Assembly: GCF_002355535.1 (NCBI RefSeq)
Contig: NZ_AP017457.1
Coordinates: 310,001-374,000 of the forward strand
Source: Aurantimicrobium minutum
GTDB taxonomy: Bacteria; Actinomycetota; Actinomycetes; Actinomycetales; Microbacteriaceae
Reading direction: 5' to 3'
DNA length: 64,000 nucleotides
Shown in pieces: positions 54,777-62,142 of the stretch (position 1 is the stretch's first letter; every line of letters starts with the position of its first letter). A model generated the notes under the pieces. That model had not been told where the DNA came from, did not search any database, and saw only the letters and a program-made list of their open reading frames with translations. The translations under genes were made by a program, and so were the position numbers.

Positions 54777-55817
54777 ATGCCAACACCAGTCAAGCCAAAG
54801 CAGGCTACCCGCGCAGACGTTGCGCGGCTAGCAGGTGTTTCGGAGAGCACTGTGAGTTACGCGCTGACAGGTGTGAGGCCTATTGGTGAGCAAACGAGAG
54901 AACGTATTTTTGCAGCCATGGAGGAACTGGGCTATGTCCCTAATGCCATGGCTCAGGCGCTCGCCGGAAAAAAATCTGGAATTCTTGCGTTGCTTTTCCC
55001 CGTCGGAGAGCGTGGATTTAACGAAACAGACTTCGAATATGTTCAAGCTGCTAATGAGGCCGTTTCTGAGGAGGGTTACCAACTTCTGCTGTGGCCGAAC
55101 GCTGTGGAAGATATTGATTCTCTGACGAAGATTGTCAACCAGGGACTCGTCGAGGGTGTTCTCCTCATGGAGGTCCGCGCCGATGACCCTCGCGTTGATG
55201 TGCTGGAGCAGGCAGGTATGCCTTTTTGTCTCATTGGTAGAACAGATTATTCAGATAATTTGACCTATGTAGATGCTGACTTTTCACAGTGGGGTCCCAT
55301 GGCAATTCGCCATCTGGTAGATCTCGGGCACAAACATGTTGGGTTTATCGGTATTGGGGATGAGTTGGTCGCGGCAGGATATGGACCTGCGGTCAGAACT
55401 GAATCGGGTATGAAAGAAGAAGCACGCCGTGCTGGAGTCAGCTTGTATATGAAACATATGCCAGCAACTATTCGTGCAGGACGTGCGGCGATGACGGAGC
55501 TTCTCAAAGATAATCCTGAAGTGACCGCGGTGATTGGGTTCAACGAACCAGCCATGATTGGTGCTCTTGAGGTAATTGCCACACATGGGCTTGAAATTCC
55601 ACGGGACATATCCATCATGTCTCTGGGTCTTTCAGAAATTGCCGCAAACCTTACCGTTCCTGCTCAAAGTACCATCGGTGTGGAGGGCAAGGATTTGGGA
55701 CGTATGGCCGGACAGTATTTAGTTGCACGTCTGAACGGGGACACCAAATCTGTTCTTCAACACTTGTCTGCCCCTCACTTTGTTGATCGCGGAAGCACGG
55801 CTTCGCCCTCTCGTTGA
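54777..55817 (+). CDS. LacI family transcriptional regulator
   Basis: This 346-residue repressor has an N-terminal helix-turn-helix and hinge (ATRADVARLAGVSESTVSYAL, then GYVPNAMAQALAGKKSG) and a periplasmic-binding-protein-like effector domain, with HKHVGFIGIGDELVAAGYG and RDISIMSLGLSEIAANL. The effector should be a sugar taken up or made by the downstream genes. Operators of the palindrome TCGACGCGCGTCGA, with a central CG as is typical for LacI-family sites, lie at its own promoter, at the binding-protein promoter and between the two hydrolase genes. Confidence 0.95.
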   Translation: MPTPVKPKQATRADVARLAGVSESTVSYALTGVRPIGEQTRERIFAAMEELGYVPNAMAQALAGKKSGILALLFPVGERGFNETDFEYVQAANEAVSEEGYQLLLWPNAVEDIDSLTKIVNQGLVEGVLLMEVRADDPRVDVLEQAGMPFCLIGRTDYSDNLTYVDADFSQWGPMAIRHLVDLGHKHVGFIGIGDELVAAGYGPAVRTESGMKEEARRAGVSLYMKHMPATIRAGRAAMTELLKDNPEVTAVIGFNEPAMIGALEVIATHGLEIPRDISIMSLGLSEIAANLTVPAQSTIGVEGKDLGRMAGQYLVARLNGDTKSVLQHLSAPHFVDRGSTASPSR

Positions 55818-55868
55818 GAACTGCAGAATCACATTTTGGTTACAAATCAAGAAATTGCCCGAAATTTG

Positions 55869-55898
55869 TAGACAGAGCTCAGTAATACGCGATAGATT
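55869..55898 (+). promoter_or_regulatory. Promoter of the sugar ABC importer operon
   Basis: TAGACA (55869-55874) and TAGATT (55893-55898) are 18 bp apart. Transcription would begin near 55905, immediately before two operators. This leaves a leader of nearly 190 nt, unlike the leaderless genes here. Confidence 0.45.
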
Positions 55899-55906
55899 TC
55901 TCTCTA

Positions 55907-55932
55907 TCGACGCGCGTCGACGACGCGCGTCG
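55907..55932. promoter_or_regulatory. Tandem LacI-family operators at the importer promoter
   Basis: TCGACGCGCGTCGA (55907-55920) is a perfect palindrome. A second copy lacking the outer T/A pair, CGACGCGCGTCG, directly abuts it at 55921-55932. The centres are 13 bp apart, so two dimers could bind on nearly opposite faces of the helix, if both fit. Confidence 0.75.
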
Positions 55933-56094
55933 AACCTAGAAGCACCAAAGATGTTGCGTGACCGCAAGGCCACCAATGAGATAGGTAATCACAGAAGAAG
56001 GAAAGTACACGGTCTTACTCACCACTCGTGAAAGCGAGAGAAACCCTTCGGGGGATTGAGGCCGTAAACACCTTCGCTACGAAAGGAAAAAACT

Positions 56095-57423
56095 ATGGCA
56101 GTTTTTAGCCGTAAGAAAGCAGCCGTTGCCGGTATTGCTGTTACTGCTGTTGCCGCCTCCCTCATGCTGAGCGGATGTGCAACAAGCGATTCCAGCAACC
56201 CTAACTTCAAGGACTGCAAGGAAGTAACCGACATCACATGGCTTGGAACCATCAAGGTTGAGATCCAGGACCAGTTCACCAACGCAATCGACACCTACAA
56301 CGCAACTAACACCGATTGCACCACCGTAACCATCGTTGAGTCTCCTGACCAGCCATTCCTCCAGACCGTCACCACCATGTACGAAGCTGGTGAAGCACCA
56401 ACCATCATGACTGCTCTCCAGGAACTTCCTGACATGGCAGACAAGGTTATGGACTGGACCGGTCAGCCTCTGGCTGAGCTCGCAGCTCCTGGAACTCTTG
56501 ACGTAGCAAACATCGATGGCAAGCAGGTTGGTATCCCCGTTACTGCTGAAGCTTTCGGACTTCTCTACAACAAGGCAGTTCTTGACGCAGCTGGTGTAGA
56601 CCCTGCAGCAATCAAGACCCGCTCTGACCTCGCTAACGCATTCGCAGCAGTGAAGGCAACTGGTGTTTCACCAATGCACTTCTCCGGTCTGTGGTGGTCA
56701 CTCGGTGCTCACCTCACCAACGTTTACCACGCAAACGCAGCTGACACCGCTGAAGGACAGCTTGCTGTTCTCGACGAGCTGACTGCTGGTAGCAAGTCAC
56801 TCATGGATGACCCTGCATTCATCAACTGGCTGGACACCTTCGACCTTCTGAAGGCAAACACCATTGACACCGCAACCATCGCTGACTCTGACTACGACGT
56901 CGCTGTTGAGAACCTTGCAACCGGACAGTCCGCTTTCTGGTTCATGGGTAACTGGGCAGAGCCAAACCTCCTCACCACCACTCCTGATGGTGAATTCGGC
57001 ATCATGCCTCTGCCAATCAACGACAACGCTGGTTCGGCTGCGAACGAGAACATCTCCGTTGGTGTTCCTTTCTACATCATGATCGACACCGAGCAGTCCA
57101 CCGAAGCACAGCAAAAGTCCGCTATTGCCGTTCTGACCTGGTTCCTCACCACTCCTGAGGGTCAGGCATTCTGGGCTGGTCCAGTTGAGAAGGATGGCAT
57201 GAACTTCATCCCCGTTTACGAGGGCTTTGAAGTACAGCCAACCACCTACATGGCACAGGAAATCGCGAAGTACATCGCTGCAGGTAAGACTCTGCAGTGG
57301 GTCAACAGCGCTTACCCAGCTGGTCTGCAGGACGCATACGGTGCTGCAGCTCAGAAGTACTACGACGGCCAGATCGACCGCGCTGCATTCGCTGCAGAGC
57401 TCGAAGCAGCCTGGAAGAAGTAA
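56095..57423 (+). CDS. Sugar ABC importer substrate-binding lipoprotein
   Basis: This 442-residue extracellular binding protein of family 1 (MalE/UgpB-like) has a lipoprotein signal with lipobox LSGC (Cys28). Family features are VTIVESPDQPFLQTVTTMYE near the N-terminus, VGIPVTAEAFGLLYNKAVLD in the middle and AFWFMGNWAEPNLL near the binding cleft. AAAGGAAAAAA precedes the ATG. A leader of nearly 190 nt carries two operators and small hairpins. The permease genes follow after 101 bp containing two hairpins. The ligand is probably an oligosaccharide or glucoside, judged from the GH13 gene in the same regulon. Confidence 0.93.
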   Translation: MAVFSRKKAAVAGIAVTAVAASLMLSGCATSDSSNPNFKDCKEVTDITWLGTIKVEIQDQFTNAIDTYNATNTDCTTVTIVESPDQPFLQTVTTMYEAGEAPTIMTALQELPDMADKVMDWTGQPLAELAAPGTLDVANIDGKQVGIPVTAEAFGLLYNKAVLDAAGVDPAAIKTRSDLANAFAAVKATGVSPMHFSGLWWSLGAHLTNVYHANAADTAEGQLAVLDELTAGSKSLMDDPAFINWLDTFDLLKANTIDTATIADSDYDVAVENLATGQSAFWFMGNWAEPNLLTTTPDGEFGIMPLPINDNAGSAANENISVGVPFYIMIDTEQSTEAQQKSAIAVLTWFLTTPEGQAFWAGPVEKDGMNFIPVYEGFEVQPTTYMAQEIAKYIAAGKTLQWVNSAYPAGLQDAYGAAAQKYYDGQIDRAAFAAELEAAWKK

Positions 57424-57435
57424 CACTTCTTCTCT

Positions 57436-57505
57436 GATTAGGAATCCCCTAATCTAACTACAGTGGTAAAAGAGTTGCCCGGGGCCTTGGGGCCCCGGGC
57501 AACTC
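57436..57505 (+). terminator. Two hairpins between the binding-protein and permease genes
   Basis: A 7-bp stem GATTAGG/CCTAATC (57436-57454) is followed by a perfect 15-bp G/C-rich stem (57472-57486 with 57491-57505, loop TTGG). There is no T run after it, so it is likelier a partial terminator or 3'-end stabiliser of the binding-protein mRNA than a full stop. Confidence 0.6.
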
Positions 57506-57524
57506 GCCCTCACAGCTAAGGTCA

Positions 57525-58403
57525 ATGAAGATGAGAAGACGTACAGAAGAAATTAAGCGTTTTGCGGTGTTCGCACTGATTCCGCTGGCCATCTTCACCC
57601 TCGTACTTGTAGTCCCTTTCACTCGCGGACTCTACTTCAGCTTCACTGACTGGAATGGCTTCGATGTCACGAAGTTCGTCGGTTTCGACAACTACATCCA
57701 GTCCTTCCAAAACGAATCTTTCTGGGCGTCTCTCAGCCTGACTGTTGCCTATGTGGCGGCTTCACTCGTTCTCGTTAACGTCGTAGCATTCGGTCTCGCT
57801 CTGCTAGTGACAATCCCTCTGCGCGGTGTCAATATCCTGCGCACCACATTCTTTGTGCCTAACCTCATCGGTGGAGTTATCCTCGGTCTTATCTGGCAGT
57901 TCATCTTCGGTCAAGCCCTGCCAGTCATGGCCAAGGCATCCGGGATTCCTCTCTTTGAAAAAAACTGGCTTCTCGATACAACCACCGCATTCTGGGCAAT
58001 GGTTATTGTGACCGTGTGGCAGATGTCTGGTTACATGATGATCATTTACGTCACTGCGTTGATGAGTATCGAAAAAGATGTTCTTGAGGCCTCCTTCATC
58101 GATGGAGCCAGCAACGCACAAACGTTGTACTATATCAAGCTTCCCCTGATGGCTCAGGCATTCACCATCTCTCTGTTCTTGACCATCCGTAACGCCTTTA
58201 TGGCGTACGACCTCAACCTTGCGTTGACTGGTGGTGGGCCATACCGAACCACAGAGTTGATATCGCTTCATGTGTTCCGTGAAGCTTTTGGCTACGGTAA
58301 CTTCACCGCTGGCCAGTCCCAAGCAATCATCATGTTCGTAGTTATCGCGATTGCTGCTCTCACACAAGTCGTCATTTCTAAGAGGATGGAGGTCCAGCGA
58401 TGA
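57525..58403 (+). CDS. Sugar ABC importer permease, MalF/UgpA type
   Basis: This 292-residue permease has six hydrophobic helices. The EAA coupling loop appears as EASFIDGASNAQTLYYIKLP, and GLYFSFTDWNGF near the N-terminus is typical of the MalF/UgpA group. Its stop overlaps the start of the second permease as ATGA. No ATPase gene is in the locus, so the importer must share an ATPase encoded elsewhere (MsmK/MsiK type), which is common for family-1 sugar importers in Gram-positives. Confidence 0.93.
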   Translation: MKMRRRTEEIKRFAVFALIPLAIFTLVLVVPFTRGLYFSFTDWNGFDVTKFVGFDNYIQSFQNESFWASLSLTVAYVAASLVLVNVVAFGLALLVTIPLRGVNILRTTFFVPNLIGGVILGLIWQFIFGQALPVMAKASGIPLFEKNWLLDTTTAFWAMVIVTVWQMSGYMMIIYVTALMSIEKDVLEASFIDGASNAQTLYYIKLPLMAQAFTISLFLTIRNAFMAYDLNLALTGGGPYRTTELISLHVFREAFGYGNFTAGQSQAIIMFVVIAIAALTQVVISKRMEVQR

Positions 58404-59230
58404 AACGCGCAAAACGTATTAACATCTTCTTCTTCATCTTTGCCAGTGTGCTGGCCGTGATTTATGCGTTCCCTTTTCTTTTGGTACTTCTTAACTCCGC
58501 CAAAGAAAAGCGTGCGGTACTGAACGACCCTCTTTCTCTTCCTGTTGAGTGGCAGTGGGAAAACTTCACTGATGCCATCAAGAAAATGGGCTACTGGCAA
58601 GCTCTAACTAACTCGTTGATCATTACGATCATCAGTGTTGTTGCCATCATCATTACCTCATCGATGCTGGCCTATTACCTCTCACGTTCGAAGACTAAGT
58701 TCTCTGCGATCACATTCCTCGTTCTGGTGGCATCGATGATTGTGCCCTTCCAAGCACTAATGATTCCTTTCGTTGGTCTTTTCGGAGAGCGTGGGTTGAA
58801 CCTTCCCGGCAACCAGATAACCATCGCATTCTTCTATGTGGGCTTTGGTGTTGCGCTATCCACCTTCTTGTATCACGGGTTTATTTCTAACATCCCCTAT
58901 GAACTTGATGAAGCTGCAGCTATTGATGGTGCTTCTCCGTTCAAAACATTTAGGAAGATCATCTTCCCGATGTTGGGACCTGTCACGGCAACTGTTGCCA
59001 TCATCAACGCTCTTTGGGTGTGGAACGACTTCCTCTTGCCATCAGTGGTTTTGATTGATTCCGACCAGAAGACTCTTCCGCTGCGTACCTTCGTCTTCTA
59101 TGGAAAGTACACCTCCGACTACGGTCTTGCCATGGCAGGTCTTCTGCTCTCTATCATTCCGATTCTGATTTTCTACTTCCTCATGCAAAAGAGAATCATT
59201 TCTGGTATCTCTGCAGGTGCAGTGAAGTAA
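58400..59230 (+). CDS. Sugar ABC importer permease, MalG/UgpE type
   Basis: This 276-residue permease has six hydrophobic helices and the EAA loop EAAAIDGASPFKTFRKIIFP. ALWVWNDFLLPSVVL is typical of the MalG/UgpE group. It is translationally coupled to the MalF-type gene (ATGA). It is the last plus-strand gene of the importer operon and ends at a strong 17-bp hairpin shared with the convergent glycosidase gene. Confidence 0.93.
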   Translation: MKRAKRINIFFFIFASVLAVIYAFPFLLVLLNSAKEKRAVLNDPLSLPVEWQWENFTDAIKKMGYWQALTNSLIITIISVVAIIITSSMLAYYLSRSKTKFSAITFLVLVASMIVPFQALMIPFVGLFGERGLNLPGNQITIAFFYVGFGVALSTFLYHGFISNIPYELDEAAAIDGASPFKTFRKIIFPMLGPVTATVAIINALWVWNDFLLPSVVLIDSDQKTLPLRTFVFYGKYTSDYGLAMAGLLLSIIPILIFYFLMQKRIISGISAGAVK

Positions 59231-59245
59231 TTTCAGTTCACACGA

Positions 59246-59283
59246 GAATGGGCCCCAACGACATCAGTCGTTGGGGCCCATTC
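59246..59283. terminator. Bidirectional hairpin terminator
   Basis: A perfect 17-bp stem (59246-59262 with 59267-59283, loop ATCA) containing GGGCCCC lies between the convergent permease and glycosidase genes. No strong T run, but position and stability fit termination in both directions. Confidence 0.75.
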
Positions 59284-59294
59284 CCTATCTGGCA

Positions 59295-60212
59295 TCAACT
59301 GACGCGATTAATCAATCCTTCGGAGGAGCGTTCGAGCTTGATAGGGTCACATATCACGCCGGTAAAGCCTCCGGGGTTACCTGTGTCAACAAAGCCAAGA
59401 AGTAGCCACTCGCCCTTAAACTCCACCACGCGGGCAGCATAAATTTCATCTGCAATAAGGGTCGTTCGATCCAGATCGAAAGGGCCTAGTGGCCCTGCAG
59501 CCGGAACGCAATATGTGCCGAATCCTTGTGCAATTCCAGGGCGTTCCACATCACGTGGCCCCATGCAGAAAAAGAGGAACCATTCACCATCTATTTGGAT
59601 GGTTTCAGTCACTTCACACTGTCTAAATTGACTATCTGCAATCAGAGGTTCTTTGAGCTGCCAGGTTTCTAAATCTGGAGAGGTCGCATGAGCCACTGTG
59701 CCCCAGCCATCTTCGTCGCTTGCTGTGATGAGCATGTGCCATGAGTTGTTGTGGAAAAAGACCCAGGGATCACGGAAGTGTTCTGCGCCATCACTCTCAT
59801 TGCCCAGAAGTGCGTATGGGGCTGCAGCTGAGAGTATCGGGGAGTCGCTGACGCGTTTCCACGTTGTGAGGTCATCAGAAACGGCGTGGCCGAGAGCTTG
59901 ACGTTTTTCTTTGGTGCTGGTGTTGATTCCCGTGTAGAACATGTGCCAAATGTTTTTGTCTTTGACAATGCTCCCGGTCCAAATGGCTTGGTTATCAAAG
60001 CTTTCTGCGTGGGACGGACCGAGTGCTTCAGGTAGGTGCGTCCAGGAATATCCATCCTGTGAGATGGAATGTCCAACCCTCGCATTGATGTGCCTGAGGT
60101 CTGGATTTCCGAGGGATTTTGGTGCCATGAGATAAAAAGCATGGAGCGTTTCGTCGTCTACGACGTACCACGAGTCCCAAATCCATTCATGTTCTCGCGA
60201 AATCATACGCAT
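59295..60212 (-). CDS. Five-bladed beta-propeller glycosidase, GH32/GH43-like
   Basis: This 305-residue protein looks like a single-domain member of the GH32/GH43/GH68 propeller group. Three acidic positions line up with the GH32 triad: WIWDSWYV near the N-terminus (nucleophile Asp), HFRDPWVFF (RDP motif) and QCEVTETI (acid/base Glu next to Cys). Repeated blade motifs such as YSWTHLPEAL, TTWKRVSD and ETWQLKEPL occur. There is no signal peptide and no C-terminal beta-sandwich, so it should act in the cytoplasm. It is divergent from the GH13 gene and shares its operator. The substrate may be a fructoside, but an exact family cannot be given. Confidence 0.78.
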   Translation of the reverse strand: MRMISREHEWIWDSWYVVDDETLHAFYLMAPKSLGNPDLRHINARVGHSISQDGYSWTHLPEALGPSHAESFDNQAIWTGSIVKDKNIWHMFYTGINTSTKEKRQALGHAVSDDLTTWKRVSDSPILSAAAPYALLGNESDGAEHFRDPWVFFHNNSWHMLITASDEDGWGTVAHATSPDLETWQLKEPLIADSQFRQCEVTETIQIDGEWFLFFCMGPRDVERPGIAQGFGTYCVPAAGPLGPFDLDRTTLIADEIYAARVVEFKGEWLLLGFVDTGNPGGFTGVICDPIKLERSSEGLINRVS

Positions 60213-60278
60213 TTTCTTTCTGTGTTGGGCAGGGGTGAAAAATAAATCCGAAACTGTGTGTCAAATGATTGTGATTCA

Positions 60279-60308
60279 TTGCGTTTCATCAAGTATCCTC
60301 GATAATAT
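60279..60308 (+). promoter_or_regulatory. Promoter of the GH13 gene
   Basis: TTGCGT (60279-60284) and TAATAT (60303-60308) are 18 bp apart. The operator at 60306-60323 overlaps the -10 box and the start point, the classic layout for repression. Confidence 0.55.
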
Positions 60309-60323
60309 CGACGCGCGTCGATA
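60306..60323. promoter_or_regulatory. LacI-family operator between the two hydrolase genes
   Basis: TATCGACGCGCGTCGATA is a perfect 18-bp palindrome containing the locus consensus. It lies in the 162-bp gap between the divergent GH32-like and GH13 genes and could repress both. Confidence 0.8.
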
Positions 60324-60374
60324 GTTTGCTACACATCAGTTTTCTGCACGAGTTTTCAACGGAAAGTAGTTCAT

Positions 60375-62024
60375 ATGTCAGATTCAGTTTTCCTCGCCGG
60401 AGATGAGAACTGGTGGCGTCAGGCAGTGGTTTATCAGGTATACCCACGATCATTCAAAGACTCCAACGGTGATGGTCTTGGGGACATTAAGGGAATTACT
60501 TCCAAGGTTGACTACATCGCAGAACTGGGCGTTGATGCCATCTGGCTGAGCCCTTTTTATCCCTCTGCACTTGCAGATGGCGGATACGACGTTGCTGACT
60601 ATCGTGATGTTGATCCCAAGCTTGGTTCACTTGCTGACTTCGACGAGATGATCAAGGCATATCACTCCAAGGGGATTCGTGTTTTTGTTGACGTTGTCCC
60701 AAACCACTCATCTGACCTGCACGTGTGGTTCCAGGAAGCCCTTGCTTCCGAACCCGGATCTGCTGCTCGGGACCGCTACATCTTCCGCGATGGCAAGGGG
60801 GAAAATGGTGAGCTTGCACCCAATGACTGGCCTTCACACTTCGGACCAACTGCTTGGACGCGCACTACGAACCCTGATGGAACTCCAGGACAGTGGTATC
60901 TTCACCTCTTTGCTCCAGAGCAACCTGACTTCAACTGGGATAACCAAGAGGTCATTGATGACTTCAAAAAGACCATGCGTTTTTGGTCTGACCGCGGCGT
61001 AGACGGATTCCGCATCGATGTAGCACATGCCCTCAAAAAGGACATGTCGGAGCCTTACCCCTACATCGAAAACTACGACGTCAAGCACATCCCCCTTGAC
61101 GGCTCGCATCATCTCTTTGACCGTGATGATGTGATGGAAATTTACAGGGGATGGCGTGAAATCTTCAATTCCTATGACCCACCACGTGTTGCTGTGGCTG
61201 AAGCATGGGTACCAGCAGCCCGGCGCCCACGATATGCCAGTCCAGAAACTCTCGGCCAGGCTTTCAACTTTGATTTGTTGGCGGCTCCATGGTCTGCAAG
61301 AAAGTTTAAGAAGAGCATCGAGTTCAACCTTGATTTATCAGAAAAATCTGGATCTTCTTCGACATGGGTACTCTCCAACCATGACGTGATTCGTCACGCA
61401 ACACGCTACGGTCTGCCCAAAAAGACAGATTATGAAAAATGGGTGATGACAGATGGAACGAGCCCAGAGCTGGACCGTGAGCTAGGCCTATCCCGCGCCC
61501 GGGCAGCCACTATGCTTGTGTTGGCTCTTCCAGGCAGCACTTACATGTATCAGGGTGAAGAGCTCGGCCTGTTCGAAGTAGCTGATCTGCCAGGGCAGGT
61601 GCTTCAGGACCCAATCTGGTTGCGTGATGGCAAGACCCGAAAAGGTCGCGACGGTTGCCGTGTACCTCTCCCATGGGAAAAGGGCGGTTCTTCTTTTGGT
61701 TTTGGAACAGGATCAGCTCACCTACCTCAGCCTGCTTGGTTTGCAGGTTACTCGGTCGAGTTCGAAGAAGCGCAAGAAGACTCAACACTCAAGCTCTATC
61801 GGGCAGCACTGAAACTTCGCAAGGAGTTATTGACCGATGAAAATCTTGAGTTTGTTGACAGCAAACGCAAGGTTGTTCACTTCGTCCGCCCTAACGGTTG
61901 GCACAACATTACAAACTTCGGGAAGAAGCCAATCGCTCTTCCTGCGGGCTCGGTTCAACTCACTAGTGCACCCCTGGTTGATGGCAAGCTACCCGGCAAC
62001 GCCACAGCCTGGATCACAGAATAA
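60375..62024 (+). CDS. GH13 alpha-glucosidase
   Basis: This 549-residue glycoside hydrolase family 13 enzyme has the triad Asp215 (FRIDVAH), Glu276 (VAEAWVP) and Asp337 (SNHDV). The N-terminal WWRQAVVYQVYPRSFKDSN and GDGLGDIKGI are typical of the oligo-1,6-glucosidase/alpha-glucosidase/sucrose-cleaving subgroup. There is no signal peptide, so it should hydrolyse imported alpha-glucosides in the cytoplasm. GGAAAG precedes the ATG. The exact linkage cannot be told. An operator overlaps its promoter, and an imperfect 15-bp hairpin follows the stop. Confidence 0.93.
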   Translation: MSDSVFLAGDENWWRQAVVYQVYPRSFKDSNGDGLGDIKGITSKVDYIAELGVDAIWLSPFYPSALADGGYDVADYRDVDPKLGSLADFDEMIKAYHSKGIRVFVDVVPNHSSDLHVWFQEALASEPGSAARDRYIFRDGKGENGELAPNDWPSHFGPTAWTRTTNPDGTPGQWYLHLFAPEQPDFNWDNQEVIDDFKKTMRFWSDRGVDGFRIDVAHALKKDMSEPYPYIENYDVKHIPLDGSHHLFDRDDVMEIYRGWREIFNSYDPPRVAVAEAWVPAARRPRYASPETLGQAFNFDLLAAPWSARKFKKSIEFNLDLSEKSGSSSTWVLSNHDVIRHATRYGLPKKTDYEKWVMTDGTSPELDRELGLSRARAATMLVLALPGSTYMYQGEELGLFEVADLPGQVLQDPIWLRDGKTRKGRDGCRVPLPWEKGGSSFGFGTGSAHLPQPAWFAGYSVEFEEAQEDSTLKLYRAALKLRKELLTDENLEFVDSKRKVVHFVRPNGWHNITNFGKKPIALPAGSVQLTSAPLVDGKLPGNATAWITE

Positions 62025-62043
62025 GGGGTTCCCTCCCTCCGTT

Positions 62044-62080
62044 CGAATGGTCTGTAATTCACGTGATTACAGGCCATTCG
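62044..62080. terminator. Hairpin after the GH13 gene
   Basis: CGAATGGTCTGTAAT (62044-62058) pairs with ATTACAGGCCATTCG (62066-62080) with one G-U pair and a 7-nt loop. No T run follows. Confidence 0.6.
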
Positions 62081-62129
62081 TATATCTGAACACTCGCCCG
62101 TAATACGGGGAAAAGTCGGTGCCCTCGCG

Positions 62130-62135
62130 TAGTTT
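62130..62135 (+). promoter_or_regulatory. -10 box of ftsK (leaderless type)
   Basis: TAGTTT ends 7 nt before the ftsK ATG. Confidence 0.35.
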
Positions 62136-62142
62136 TGAGGGC

